Shown: piece by piece, positions 45,167 to 54,463 of the stretch
How the letters are laid out: each line of letters opens with the position of its first letter
Position numbering within the stretch: the first letter of the stretch is position 1
NCBI RefSeq assembly: GCF_021568855.1
Contig: NZ_JAKGUG010000004.1
Location: 186,001 to 250,000, forward strand
Direction of reading: 5' to 3'
Length of the DNA: 64,000 nucleotides
Source: Dethiosulfovibrio russensis
GTDB lineage: Bacteria > Synergistota > Synergistia > Synergistales > Dethiosulfovibrionaceae
Position numbers and translations under genes: made by a program
Notes under the pieces: generated by a model
What the model saw: the letters and a program-made list of their open reading frames with translations, nothing else
The model's database searches: none
Told to the model about the DNA's origin: nothing

Positions 45167-46233
45167 GGTTTGTTCCCCTCTTTCGCTAAGTCCGGCTCTA
45201 TGCCCTCTACGATGGCGTCGGCGAAGGCGTCTAAGCTGAAACGGTCCGATAGCGGCCCTGTGAGAAAAGACGACGCCCCGTCCAAATAGCCTCGGTATTC
45301 ATCCTCCGACATGGAGACAAGGTATCGGTAAAGCTCCTCATGAGAGCTGTATGTCCTCCTGTCCACGTAGCACTCAGACGGTATGACCTCCTGAACGCCC
45401 TCCCACCCCATGTACACAGGGACCACGCCGGAGAGTAAGCAATCGAATATCTTCTCTGTGATGTAGCCCGGTATGCCCTGGGCGTTTTCGTAGCAGATAG
45501 AGAAAGCGTAGTTCGGCAGGGTTTTCCTCTTGGATGGTGCTATCCCACGATAGCAGGAGAAGGTCTCCCATAGGTCCCCTATAGGACCGGTGGGCCGTCC
45601 CCGCAGCTTTCGGCCTATGGCCTTTACCGTGTTGGCGACCCTCTTTAGAGGGGGGGAGTTCCAGCCGGGGCCGTATAGGTCCAGTTCATCTGGATGGTGC
45701 TTTTCAAACCACCGGATGGTATCCCTTCTGCTCGAGTATAGCTCTCTCGGATCTGAGCTCCATTTATTCCCCGCCATGAGGACACAGAGCTTTTGCCTCT
45801 CCTTCTTTGAGGGAACGTCCACAGGTGGGGTCAGGTCGTTGGGCCACATGTAGGGTATATAGCGTGGACCGCCATCCTGGTTTGAGAAGGCGTTCCGGTT
45901 CCAGGTTAAGACGGCGTCGAAGGCTCGGTGTTTTTCCCGGTCCCAGTTATCCCCTATTATGACCTCCGACTCGAATATGGCCAGATATCTATGTCCTCCG
46001 TAGCCCCGGCGATCCAGCTCCTCCATGAACTTATCCTGGTAGTCCAGAAAAAGGTATCCCCAGGTGTCCTCAGGGGATACCTTGTCGTAGGTGGATAGAG
46101 ATATGCCCATGCCCTTAAGTCTCTCTCTGAGATGGCGAAGGTGGGCAAGGCAGTCGTCCCTGTTTAGGGGGCTGTCGGGGTCGAAGGCCCTGTTTTGACC
46201 GTAGATCGACGGCATGACTATGGCGAGATTCAA
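45163..46233 (-). CDS. Glycosyltransferase family 10 (fucosyltransferase-like)
   Basis: A 356-residue transferase. The C-terminal stretch FSICYENAQGIPGYITEKIF followed by DCLLSGVVPVYMG is the conserved donor-site motif of alpha-1,3/4-fucosyltransferases (GT10). These use GDP-L-fucose; here GDP-colitose, a 3-deoxy analogue made by the neighbouring genes, could be the donor. The N-terminal part is a variable acceptor domain. It is translationally coupled to the genes on both sides. Confidence 0.85.
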   Translation of the reverse strand: MNLAIVMPSIYGQNRAFDPDSPLNRDDCLAHLRHLRERLKGMGISLSTYDKVSPEDTWGYLFLDYQDKFMEELDRRGYGGHRYLAIFESEVIIGDNWDREKHRAFDAVLTWNRNAFSNQDGGPRYIPYMWPNDLTPPVDVPSKKERQKLCVLMAGNKWSSDPRELYSSRRDTIRWFEKHHPDELDLYGPGWNSPPLKRVANTVKAIGRKLRGRPTGPIGDLWETFSCYRGIAPSKRKTLPNYAFSICYENAQGIPGYITEKIFDCLLSGVVPVYMGWEGVQEVIPSECYVDRRTYSSHEELYRYLVSMSEDEYRGYLDGASSFLTGPLSDRFSLDAFADAIVEGIEPDLAKEGNKP

Positions 46234-47249
46234 AACGACACCCCCAGGTTTTTAAGGCCTTCCAGGATGACCGCCCCAAGATGGTAGTCCCTTTTTGCCC
46301 TGCGGTAAGCCTTTAGCTTCATGGACTCCCTCCGCTTTTCATCGAGAAGGTAGTAGGATATTTTCACCGCAGCTTCCTCCGGCGAGGTGAACAGGTCTAT
46401 CTCGTCCCCTATGGAGAAGTATCTCTCGATCCCTGGGGCATAGCAGGACAGCTCGAATCCTCCGAAGGCCGGAATCTCTATGTTTCTGGCCTTTACCTGC
46501 TCTTGGTTTTTGCCGGACCGGAGGTATCTTAGGGCGTTCACAGGAGAGGAGAGGACGAAGCGGATGTCGTTGTTCCTGCTGTTTGAGAGGTTGAGGTTTA
46601 TCCTGGATCTAAGCATGATGTCCATAACGTCCTGGTCCGATACCCTACCACCTTTCCAGCCCGATCCGAAGCAGGCCACAGAAAGTCCGGTGAGGGCCTC
46701 TATCCTCTTTATCCACCACCTGCGGTTTCTGTCCGCTCCTCCTATGAAGGAGACGTCGAACTCGTACTTTACGTCCCGCAAGGACGGTTCTTCCGCGAAG
46801 TCCCTTATACCCCAGGGGACCCAGACCGCAGGAACGCCCATTTCCCTGTATTTAGGCAGGGAGTAGAGGTCCACGGTCATGGCCCCGGACAGGTGAGGAG
46901 CCCTTTTCGAGGAGTAGTCGTCGAACCTCCACTGGTCGTCGCAGAACCAGTTGACCACGAAGGACAGCTCTTTAAGTCTGTCCAGGGTTTTGCAGGATAT
47001 TTCGTCCCTCATGGTTATGGTGAAGACCACGTCAGGACGCTCTTTTTCGACGAATTCCACTATTCTGCCTTGGAGGCCCTCCAGGTCGTCCGGGTAGCCG
47101 TTTTCCTCCAGCCAAAAGGGAGCTACGTCGGCAAAGTCACAGATAGCGGGGAAGAAGCGCCCCCTCTCCAGAGACGGACCCCTTTCGGGCAGACCGTAGT
47201 CGTAGGACAGGAGCAACGTCGCTACTTTAGGCCTCTTGGTCTCGTCCAT
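46230..47249 (-). CDS. CgeB-like glycosyltransferase
   Basis: GT-B protein of 339 residues. The N-terminal domain has VATLLLSYDYGLPERGP and WFCDDQWRFDDYS (as in the DUF3880/CgeB group); the C-terminal domain has SFIGGADRNRRWWIKRIEAL and EIPAFGGFELSCYAPGIERY, the Glu-containing donor motif of Glyco_trans_1_2 proteins. The acceptor is unknown. It overlaps the manC end by 23 bases and the GT10 start by four. Confidence 0.8.
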   Translation of the reverse strand: MDETKRPKVATLLLSYDYGLPERGPSLERGRFFPAICDFADVAPFWLEENGYPDDLEGLQGRIVEFVEKERPDVVFTITMRDEISCKTLDRLKELSFVVNWFCDDQWRFDDYSSKRAPHLSGAMTVDLYSLPKYREMGVPAVWVPWGIRDFAEEPSLRDVKYEFDVSFIGGADRNRRWWIKRIEALTGLSVACFGSGWKGGRVSDQDVMDIMLRSRINLNLSNSRNNDIRFVLSSPVNALRYLRSGKNQEQVKARNIEIPAFGGFELSCYAPGIERYFSIGDEIDLFTSPEEAAVKISYYLLDEKRRESMKLKAYRRAKRDYHLGAVILEGLKNLGVSF

Positions 47250-48627
47250 TAGGTTCGCCTTTTATCCTCACGATGTCGTCCTCCCCCAGATATGGCCCGT
47301 TTTGGACCTCTATTATCTCGAGGGGGATCTTTCCGGGGTTTATGAGCCTGTGAAGCTGATTTTTCTGGATGAAGGTGCTTTCCCCTTCGTGAAGGTAGAA
47401 GGTCTCTTCGTCCCTCTCGACCTGGGCGGTGCCTTTTACCACTATCCAGTGTTCCGTCCTGTGGTGGTGATACTGGAGACTCAGGGCCTTTCCCGGGTGG
47501 ACGTTTATCCTCTTTACCTTTATGCCGTCCCCTTCGTGGAGGATTCTATAGTCTCCCCATCTCCTGGCGCTTTCGGGGGCCTGAGTTATCTCCGGTCTGG
47601 ACCGCCCTTTCAGTGTGGAGACTACGTCTTTGACCGATTGGGATGTCCCTCTAGGGGCTATGAACAGGGCATCGGCGGTGTCCACCACCAGCAGGTCGCT
47701 GACCCCCGACAGGGCTATGAGCCGTCTGTCCCCTTGGACCAGGCATCCTTCCGATCGATCGGCCAGTACGTCCCCTTTGAGGACGTTGCGGTTGCCGTCT
47801 TTTTCCCCCTGCTGATAGATGGCGTCCCAGCTCCCCAGGTCGGACCAGCAGGCGTCCAGTGGGACCACCGCCACTGAGGGAGCTTTTTCCATTATGCCGT
47901 AGTCTATGGAGACGGGGGGAAGGTCTTTGAATCCCTCGATCATGGTCCTCTCCCCGCCTTCCATGAGTTTGGCTATCTCCGGGAGGTGTTCTTTGAAGGA
48001 GTCTATCATGTCCCCGGCACGAAAGAGGAATATCCCGCCGTTCCACAGGTATTGACCGCTTTGGACGTATTCCGCTGCTTTTTTCAGGTCCGGTTTTTCG
48101 ACGAACTGGGATATGTCGTTCCAGCCTCCTCGGTCTTCGCCTTTTTTTATGTAGCCGAAGCCGGTCTCCGGGGCGTCCGGGACTATACCGAAGGTTACCA
48201 GTTTCCCCTCTTCCAGCGCTAGCAGCCCCGTTTTCAGGGCGTCTTGGAAGGCTTTTTCGTTTTGGATTATGTGGTCGCTGGGACAGACCAGGACGGGAGT
48301 TTCCCTGGTTGCACCTTTTTCCATCAGATGGGCCAGCCCAAGGGCTATGGCGGGGGCGGTGTTTTTGCCCTCCGGCTCCAGGACGTGTATGTTTCCTTTC
48401 AAGCCGACGTCGGAGGCCTGGTAGGCTATCTGGCTGTCCCATCTCTCCCCTGCCACTATTTTTATGCCCTCTTGGCCGCAGAGGGGCAGGAGCCTTTTTA
48501 TGGTGGTCTGGAGGAGGCTGTGGTCTCCTGCGAGTTTCAAAAACTGTTTTGGGACCTCTTCCCTGGAGAGGGGCCACAGTCTGGTCCCTCCTCCTCCTGC
48601 CAGTATGAGGGCTTTTATCTGGGTCAT
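47227..48627 (-). CDS. manC: Mannose-1-phosphate guanylyltransferase / mannose-6-phosphate isomerase
   Basis: Bifunctional type II PMI. The N-terminal pyrophosphorylase (GGGGTRLWPLSREEVPKQFL) makes GDP-mannose; the C-terminal cupin (LSLQYHHHRTEHWIVVKGTA, QNQLHRL-type His motif) isomerises fructose 6-phosphate and mannose 6-phosphate. It is 466 residues, complete. GGAGG precedes the ATG, and the stop/start overlap with the ColD-like gene is ATGA. It feeds the GDP branch (Gmd, ColD, ColC). Confidence 0.95.
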   Translation of the reverse strand: MTQIKALILAGGGGTRLWPLSREEVPKQFLKLAGDHSLLQTTIKRLLPLCGQEGIKIVAGERWDSQIAYQASDVGLKGNIHVLEPEGKNTAPAIALGLAHLMEKGATRETPVLVCPSDHIIQNEKAFQDALKTGLLALEEGKLVTFGIVPDAPETGFGYIKKGEDRGGWNDISQFVEKPDLKKAAEYVQSGQYLWNGGIFLFRAGDMIDSFKEHLPEIAKLMEGGERTMIEGFKDLPPVSIDYGIMEKAPSVAVVPLDACWSDLGSWDAIYQQGEKDGNRNVLKGDVLADRSEGCLVQGDRRLIALSGVSDLLVVDTADALFIAPRGTSQSVKDVVSTLKGRSRPEITQAPESARRWGDYRILHEGDGIKVKRINVHPGKALSLQYHHHRTEHWIVVKGTAQVERDEETFYLHEGESTFIQKNQLHRLINPGKIPLEIIEVQNGPYLGEDDIVRIKGEPNGRDQEA

Positions 48628-49808
48628 TTTCCTCCCCCTAATATGTCCTCCAGTATGGTCAGTTCCTCCTGGCAGTAGTCCGGGTGGTTGCCGCAGTAGA
48701 GGCCACAGCGGTGGATAAAGTCGGCGCCTTTGAGTTCTCTACTTGTGGGGACGTATTTGCCGTAGAAGGGCTGTCTTTGGATGTTGCCCGCTATTAAGGG
48801 TCTTATCTCCACTCCCGCTTGCTCCAGTTTTTCGCCGTATTTTTCCCTTAGCTCCGGGGTTTTGCACAGTATTGGTATGGCAAAGTTGGAGAGGACCGTC
48901 AGGTGGTCTCTCTTTAAGGTCAGGAGGTCTGGGTTGGATTTTATAGCCCTCTCCACCTTTACGTAGTTATCCTGCCTTTTGAGGATTGAAGCAGGAAGGT
49001 GAATCAGCTGCTGTTGGCCCAAAAATCCGGTGATTTCCGTCGGCCTGAGGTTGTAGCCCAGGTCGTAGAAGGTGTATTTGGCGTCCAGTTCGGACTGAAC
49101 CCGATATTGCGCCCGGATGGTCTTTTTTTCCTCTTCCTCCAGGTTTCTGTCCCAGCCGTTGGCACGGACGAGTTTAAGCATAGCGGTGAGCTCAAGGTCG
49201 TCGGTGCAGATCATGCCGCCTTCGATGGTGGACATGTGGTGGGAGACGAAGAAGGAGAAGGTGGAGGCGAGACCGAAGTTGCCGAGCTTCGTCCCTTTAA
49301 GCTCGGACCCCAGGGATTCGCAGTTGTCCTCTAGGAGGATTATTCCCCTTTCCCGGCAGATGTCCCGGATGACATCCAGGTCTCCAGCAAAGCCCAGGGC
49401 GTTGGTTATAAAGAGGGCTTTCAGGGGTTGGTCTTTGAGGCATCTCTCAAGCTTTTCGGGCTCGACGTTCAAGGTTTCCTTGGAACAGTCCAAGGCCACA
49501 GGGACCATGCCCAGCTGTATTATGGGCATGGTGTTGGTGGACCATGTGACGGCGGAGAAGCCTATAAGGTCCTCGTTTTTCAGTCTGCCCATGTTTTTAA
49601 GGGCCTGGAGGAGGGCCAGGTTGGCGCTCCCTCCGCTGTTGAAGAGCACCGCCCTGTTTCGTCCCTGATATGCGGCGAAACTTTCCTCGAACTTGCGACA
49701 TTCTTTTCCCATGCTCAGGATCTGGGCGTCCAGGACGAACTTGGACAGGGCTTTTTTTGTCTCTTCCTCCTGGAGGAAGGTGTTTTTCACTAGAGGGACT
49801 TTATACAC
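48624..49808 (-). CDS. GDP-4-keto-6-deoxymannose 3-dehydratase, ColD-like
   Basis: Aminotransferase-fold PLP enzyme of 394 residues. The PLP-lysine position is occupied by His (FSFFVSHHMSTIEGG, His190/191), as in ColD, which removes the C3 hydroxyl of GDP-4-keto-6-deoxymannose in colitose synthesis. It lacks the Cys-x-Cys-x7-Cys cluster of the rfbH protein in the same block, so it should work without iron-sulfur, as ColD does. It sits between manC and the Fcl/ColC-like gene, with gmd upstream, which completes the colitose set. The start is GTG. An unusual aminotransferase-like enzyme for another ketosugar is the alternative. Confidence 0.8.
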   Translation of the reverse strand: MYKVPLVKNTFLQEEETKKALSKFVLDAQILSMGKECRKFEESFAAYQGRNRAVLFNSGGSANLALLQALKNMGRLKNEDLIGFSAVTWSTNTMPIIQLGMVPVALDCSKETLNVEPEKLERCLKDQPLKALFITNALGFAGDLDVIRDICRERGIILLEDNCESLGSELKGTKLGNFGLASTFSFFVSHHMSTIEGGMICTDDLELTAMLKLVRANGWDRNLEEEEKKTIRAQYRVQSELDAKYTFYDLGYNLRPTEITGFLGQQQLIHLPASILKRQDNYVKVERAIKSNPDLLTLKRDHLTVLSNFAIPILCKTPELREKYGEKLEQAGVEIRPLIAGNIQRQPFYGKYVPTSRELKGADFIHRCGLYCGNHPDYCQEELTILEDILGGGK

Positions 49809-50760
49809 CGTTTTGTCTCTCCTCTCTCAGCTTTTCGTATTGGTCTATCATCCGGGCGATTCCCTCGCTTAGCGGTATTCGGGGCTCGAAGCCCAGTCCT
49901 CTCAGCTTCGAGACGTCCAGCCGCTTTATCGGCATTCCGTCGGGTTTGGAGGAGTCCCATAGTATCTCTCCGTCGTAGGCAACCGCTTTTTTGATCTCCT
50001 CCGCCAGGCCTTTTATGGATATATCCTCTCCGCTGCCCAGGTTGATTATCTCCGGGCTGTCCCATACGTCCATGAGGAGGGTCACGGCCCTGGCCATGTC
50101 GTCGACGTGGAGAAACTCCCGTCTGGCGCTGCCGGTTCCCCACAGGGTTATGGCGGGGGCCTTTTCCCTCTTCGCCTCCACGAATCGCCTGACCAGGGCG
50201 GCTATTACGTGGGAGTGGTCTGGGTGGAAGCTGTCTCCCGGGCCGTAGAGGTTGCAGGGCATGACGGAGAGGCCTTTTATACCGTACTGTCTGCTCAGGT
50301 ACTGGACGAGCCGGAGACCCGCTATTTTGGCCAGGGCGTAGCCTTCGTTGGTGGGCTCCAATGGGCCTGTTAGGAGGTATTCCTCTTTCATAGGCTGAGG
50401 ACATTCCCTGGGGTATATGCAGGAGCTTCCCAGGAAGACCAGTTTTTTCACGCCGTTGGCGGCCGCTCCGTTTATGACGTTGTTCTGGATCTGGAGGTTT
50501 TCGTAGAGGAATCCGTAGGGGTCGGCTATGTTGGCCCCTATTCCTCCTACTCTGGCGGCGGCCAGGATCACCACTTCGGGACGGTTGGCCCGAAAGAAGT
50601 CCTCGGTGGCTCTTTGGTCCAGCAGGTCCAGCTCTCGGTGGGTTTTGGTTATTATGTCTTTGGCTCCTCGGTCTTCGAGGGCTCGGACGATGGCGCTGCC
50701 GGCCATACCTCTGTGACCCGCTACGTATGTTCTTTGTTCCGCTATATCTTGTTTTTTCAT
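49801..50760 (-). CDS. GDP-L-colitose or GDP-L-fucose synthase (ColC/Fcl-like)
   Basis: Extended SDR of 319 residues that epimerises at C5 (and C3 for Fcl) and reduces the 4-keto group. VAGHRGMAGSAIVRAL, FLGSSCIYPRECPQPM and EGYALAKIAGLR (Tyr-x-x-x-Lys) are the signature motifs. With the ColD-like gene overlapping it, GDP-colitose synthase is the better guess; GDP-fucose synthase cannot be ruled out because the two families are close. It starts in an ATGA overlap with the nuclease-like gene upstream. Confidence 0.85.
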   Translation of the reverse strand: MKKQDIAEQRTYVAGHRGMAGSAIVRALEDRGAKDIITKTHRELDLLDQRATEDFFRANRPEVVILAAARVGGIGANIADPYGFLYENLQIQNNVINGAAANGVKKLVFLGSSCIYPRECPQPMKEEYLLTGPLEPTNEGYALAKIAGLRLVQYLSRQYGIKGLSVMPCNLYGPGDSFHPDHSHVIAALVRRFVEAKREKAPAITLWGTGSARREFLHVDDMARAVTLLMDVWDSPEIINLGSGEDISIKGLAEEIKKAVAYDGEILWDSSKPDGMPIKRLDVSKLRGLGFEPRIPLSEGIARMIDQYEKLREERQNGV

Positions 50761-51275
50761 GCGTTTCGCACGCTCCAGAATCGATCATGCGCGCAATCAT
50801 CGCCCATGCTCTGTATTTTAGGATGAGGATCGATAGGCTTTAGCTTTTTTCTAAGGATACCTAGCAAGTTAGCACTATCGATGACAACCGGAAAAAGCCT
50901 GCTCTTTTTAAGAGGTTGTTCAAGATGGAATACAATCCGTATCTTCTGCGCTTTAAGACATCGCTGAGCCATTTCTCTTTCTTCTAAAACATTCCCATTC
51001 AAAGCAGCAGGGAGAAGAGCAGCAAGGGTACTCAGCGATTTATTCAGGATAACTTCATGGATCGGCTCAGTGGATATTCTAGAATGAGCCCGATAATCCT
51101 TGGCCTCGATCAAATATAGGACCTTTCCCGGGCTCAAAGCTATCAGATCAGACGCTTTGATATGATCTTTCATCCTTGAAAAATGTTCTCTATAAAAGGT
51201 CCAGTCGTCGAATTTTGCTACCTCCCAGTCATCTGGAAAATCAAAAACCAGAGAATCAACCACACAGGATTTCAC
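50757..51275 (-). CDS. PD-(D/E)xK nuclease-like protein paired with an AAA ATPase
   Basis: A 172-residue protein of no family I recognise. Residues 41-62 read ASDLIALSPGKVLYLIEAKD then YR: Asp43, 13 residues, then Glu57-x-Lys59, the layout of a PD-(D/E)xK nuclease core, with a predicted hydrophobic strand before the Glu. No signal or TM segment. It starts at GTG two bases after the ATPase stop and overlaps the colC-like start by ATGA. Base composition is richer in A+T than in the sugar genes. With the ATPase it resembles two-gene ATPase-nuclease defence modules. No catalytic proof; a substrate-binding protein with a chance motif is possible. Confidence 0.6.
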   Translation of the reverse strand: MKSCVVDSLVFDFPDDWEVAKFDDWTFYREHFSRMKDHIKASDLIALSPGKVLYLIEAKDYRAHSRISTEPIHEVILNKSLSTLAALLPAALNGNVLEEREMAQRCLKAQKIRIVFHLEQPLKKSRLFPVVIDSANLLGILRKKLKPIDPHPKIQSMGDDCAHDRFWSVRNA

Positions 51276-51277
51276 GG

Positions 51278-52324
51278 CTATTCCTGCCTCTCCATAGAGA
51301 GATATCTCTGGGACTGATCCACGTTTTCATCGAGAGAGACTAAATCTCCTATGTCTTCGATAGCGTCACCCTGTCCTATCGATACGCCATCTTCACCTTC
51401 GTGAAGCCCTATAAATCTAATGAGATTTTCCCCATGATCGTATCTTTTTAGCTCCAGTTCTCTGAGCAAAAAAAGGTCGTGAGTTGCCAAGAATACCTGT
51501 ATACCCTGTTTGCAGAGCCTCAGGACCGTCTCTGCCACCAGCTTCACCAGTTTAGGATTCAGGTTGGCCTCAGGCTCATCCCAGAAAAGGTATCCTCTGT
51601 CCAGAAGCACGCCAGAAGCTATCAAATGAGCTATCATAGCCAACTTTCGATGTCCTTCTGCCACTAGGTGCATCTCCATCCGACCATCGCTTTTTTGGAG
51701 ATACATGCGACCATCGGAGAGAACTACCTTTCCTCCCATTCCTTCCTCCAAGGGCTCAAGGAGCATTTTTATTGTTTTCTCTCTCGGTCCTTTTCTGAGA
51801 GGGGCCCCTAAAAGCAAGCAGGTATCTCGCCAAGTTTCCTCAAATTCCAGATAATGTCTATCGTAGGTAGCCACAAAATTTGGATAGAGCGACATAAGTT
51901 CTCTAGTAGGAAAGAAAATCGGTTCTATCTCGTTCCAGGAGGACGGAACCTTATCCACCGAGACCTCTGCCTTGCTGTTGGATGAAAAACTACAGGAGAT
52001 ATTGTAGCGAGGATCGCCAAACTCAAGGGAGATGTCGCACCTGGCCCTGCCTTGGCGACGACGGATGAGCCGCCCCAGGCTCTCGGGGCAGAAGACCCTC
52101 ACCAGTTTTTCGGCAATAGCGGTCTGGAGATAGTTTTTTGTAGGAGCCGTCCCCTTGGACTTTCTTCCTCCCTCCGCTGAGACTGCCAGCAGGCTGTAGA
52201 CAGCCTTTAGGAGGTGGCTTTTTCCAGTTCCATTTTCGCCGACTATCACGTTAAGGCCGGAAGAGAAACTTACATTAGCCTTGGTAAAAACGGTCAGATT
52301 TTCTATGTCCATCGATTTAAGCAC
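51278..52324 (-). CDS. AAA/ABC-type ATPase (AAA_21/OLD-like)
   Basis: A soluble ATPase of 348 residues. Walker A is VGENGTGKSHLLKA (29-42), a degenerate signature VAEGHRKLAMIAHL lies at 221-234, Walker B YLFWDEPEANLNPKL at 245-259, and an H-loop FLATHDLFLLREL near His282. The order, with an inserted middle domain rather than a transporter subunit layout, matches the AAA_15/AAA_21 group that includes OLD and the ATPases of Septu, PARIS and retron systems. The start is GTG or the ATG four codons later. It sits 22 bases after gmd and immediately before the nuclease-like gene. Not a glycan exporter ATPase: there is no partner permease and the architecture differs. Confidence 0.85.
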   Translation of the reverse strand: MLKSMDIENLTVFTKANVSFSSGLNVIVGENGTGKSHLLKAVYSLLAVSAEGGRKSKGTAPTKNYLQTAIAEKLVRVFCPESLGRLIRRRQGRARCDISLEFGDPRYNISCSFSSNSKAEVSVDKVPSSWNEIEPIFFPTRELMSLYPNFVATYDRHYLEFEETWRDTCLLLGAPLRKGPREKTIKMLLEPLEEGMGGKVVLSDGRMYLQKSDGRMEMHLVAEGHRKLAMIAHLIASGVLLDRGYLFWDEPEANLNPKLVKLVAETVLRLCKQGIQVFLATHDLFLLRELELKRYDHGENLIRFIGLHEGEDGVSIGQGDAIEDIGDLVSLDENVDQSQRYLSMERQE

Positions 52325-52346
52325 AGGCTCACCACCCTTTTTTAGA

Positions 52347-53441
52347 TCAAGACAGGTCCTCTATGGAGGGACATACCTGGTATCCTGCGTCCCGGCAAAG
52401 GATGTCTTTTTTGAACAGGTCCAGGTCGTGGGAGACCATTTCCTTGACCAGCTCGGGGAAGGTGACTCGCCTCTCCCAACCCAGCAACTCCTTTGCCTTG
52501 GTGGGGTCGCCTAGGAGAAGTTCCACCTCCGTGGGCCTGAAGTATCTGGGGTCGATCTCGACCAGGACCTTCCCGGTGGAGGGGTCGAATCCGGCTTCGT
52601 CCACTCCGGTCCCACGCCACTCTATGGGTATCCCGACTTCCTTGAAGGCCAGTTCCACAAATTCACGGACCGAGTGTGTTTCACCTGTTGCTATTACGAA
52701 GTCATCCGGGGTTTCCTGCTGTAGCATGAGCCACATGGCCTCGACGTAGTCTCTGGCGTGGCCCCAGTCCCTTTTGGCGTCCATATTGCCAAGGTAGAGT
52801 TTGTCCTGAAGGCCCAGGGATATCCGGGAAACCGCCCTGGTTATCTTTCTGGTGACGAAGGTCTCTCCCCGAAGGGGCGATTCGTGGTTGAACAGTATGC
52901 CGTTACATCCGTAGATGCCGTATGCCTCCCGGTAGTTGACCGTTATCCAGTAGCCGTAAAGCTTGGCGGCGGCGTAGGGGCTTCTTGGATAAAAGGGTGT
53001 GGTCTCCCTCTGGGGGATTTCCTGGACCTTGCCGTAGAGCTCGCTGGTGGAGGCCTGGTAGAAGCGTGTCGTCTTCTCCAGCCCCAGTATGCGGATGGCC
53101 TCCAGGATACGAAGGACTCCCAGCCCGTCGCCGTTGGCTGTGTATTCCGGCGTCTCGAAGGATACTTTGACGTGGCTCTGGGCAGCCAGGTTGTATATCT
53201 CGTCCGGCTTTATCTCCTGAAGCAGACGGACTATGTTGGACGAATCGGTCAGGTCTCCGTAGTGGAGGATAAGGCCTCTTTTTTCGTCGTGGGGATCTCT
53301 GAACAGGTGGTCTATTCTACCGGTGTTGAACAGGGAGGACCTCCTCTTCATTCCGTGGACCTCGTAGCCTTTGTCCAGTAGAAATTTAGACAGATACGCT
53401 CCGTCCTGACCGGTTATTCCGGTTATAAGGGCTTTTTTCAT
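52347..53441 (-). CDS. gmd: GDP-mannose 4,6-dehydratase
   Basis: Makes GDP-4-keto-6-deoxymannose from GDP-mannose. At 364 residues it has [34 protein letters not shown] with the catalytic Thr/Ser-Glu, and [10 protein letters not shown] (Tyr-x-x-x-Lys), and [17 protein letters not shown] for GDP binding. It is separated from its pathway partners colC and colD by the ATPase-nuclease pair. The start overlaps the upstream GT4 stop by four bases. Confidence 0.96.
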   Translation of the reverse strand: MKKALITGITGQDGAYLSKFLLDKGYEVHGMKRRSSLFNTGRIDHLFRDPHDEKRGLILHYGDLTDSSNIVRLLQEIKPDEIYNLAAQSHVKVSFETPEYTANGDGLGVLRILEAIRILGLEKTTRFYQASTSELYGKVQEIPQRETTPFYPRSPYAAAKLYGYWITVNYREAYGIYGCNGILFNHESPLRGETFVTRKITRAVSRISLGLQDKLYLGNMDAKRDWGHARDYVEAMWLMLQQETPDDFVIATGETHSVREFVELAFKEVGIPIEWRGTGVDEAGFDPSTGKVLVEIDPRYFRPTEVELLLGDPTKAKELLGWERRVTFPELVKEMVSHDLDLFKKDILCRDAGYQVCPSIEDLS

Positions 53442-54463
53442 GACGACTCAACCTCTTTTCGTTTTCTGACTTCGAGATACAGGCCCTCCATCTCCTCCAC
53501 CATATCGGAAAGAGAAAAGTTTCTTCTAATTTCCGAAAAAACGGCTTTACCGTCCAGCGAGGCTCCGAGAGCCTCGCTCCAGCGTTCTTTATTCAAGGAG
53601 ACCATTGCATTCGGGGGCAAGTTCTCTTTGAAGGCTGGAAGATCCGACGCTATAAGGGGAACTCCCATGGTCAGAGCGGTCAAAAGGACCAGCCCCGCTC
53701 CCTCGCTTCTGGATGGAAAAAGACAGCAATCGCACCGGGCCATCAGGTCGACCACGTCATCCCTGTATCCCAGAAAGTTTATCCTATCGCCCGATCGAGC
53801 CGAAGTTGTCCTCTCTTTAAGCTGGACCTCCAGAGGGCCCTCTCCGGCTACGTCCAAGATCCAGTCGTCTCGATCCGTCATGGAGAGAAGGACGTCTATC
53901 AAAAAGTCTATCCCTTTTACACTGGTCAGGCGACCGATGAAGAGAAAACGAAAGGGCCCCTTATCATCGTGAGGAGCCCATCGAACGCCCGGGTCGACTA
54001 TGCCGTTTTTTATGACCGTCGAACGCCGGGGAAGCCAATCTATCTGGTGATCCTTTACCGCCTGAGATACGCAGATGGCGCCGTCGGCGTGACGATATGG
54101 GATCAGGCCGGCGTTCAGCGAGTATATGGCGTGACAGGTCACGACGAAGGGAATCCCGGACAGAACGGAGGTCCACCAGGCCACCCAGGCGGGGACCCGG
54201 GAGTGAGCGTGGAGGATATCCCATTTCCTGGATCGGGCCATAATAGCCAGTCTCAACGCACAGACGCCCCCGGTGAAGGGCTCTTTTACGTGTATGGGAA
54301 GCTTTATATGGGTGACTCCGGGATGGAGTTCCGACGTCATCCGTCCACCGCCGGACACCACCGTCACATGGTGCCCCGACCTTGCCTGTTCCGAGGCCAG
54401 GTCCACCACGTGACGCTCCACCCCTCCGACGTCCAGCCCCGGCAGGAGGTGGACTATCCTCAT
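53438..54463 (-). CDS. Glycosyltransferase family 4
   Basis: Retaining GT-B transferase, 341 residues. [20 protein letters not shown] is the N-terminal acceptor-domain motif; [18 protein letters not shown] and [20 protein letters not shown] with the Glu-x7-Glu type site mark the C-terminal donor domain. Donor and acceptor are unknown. It is coupled by ATGA overlaps to both neighbours. Confidence 0.92.
   Translation of the reverse strand: MRIVHLLPGLDVGGVERHVVDLASEQARSGHHVTVVSGGGRMTSELHPGVTHIKLPIHVKEPFTGGVCALRLAIMARSRKWDILHAHSRVPAWVAWWTSVLSGIPFVVTCHAIYSLNAGLIPYRHADGAICVSQAVKDHQIDWLPRRSTVIKNGIVDPGVRWAPHDDKGPFRFLFIGRLTSVKGIDFLIDVLLSMTDRDDWILDVAGEGPLEVQLKERTTSARSGDRINFLGYRDDVVDLMARCDCCLFPSRSEGAGLVLLTALTMGVPLIASDLPAFKENLPPNAMVSLNKERWSEALGASLDGKAVFSEIRRNFSLSDMVEEMEGLYLEVRKRKEVESS

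Noticed and set aside
51278-52324. The ATPase as the nucleotide-binding subunit of an LPS or O-antigen ABC exporter
   Set aside because: The signature LSGGQ is replaced by VAEGHRK, a large middle insertion is present, and there is no permease gene beside it.
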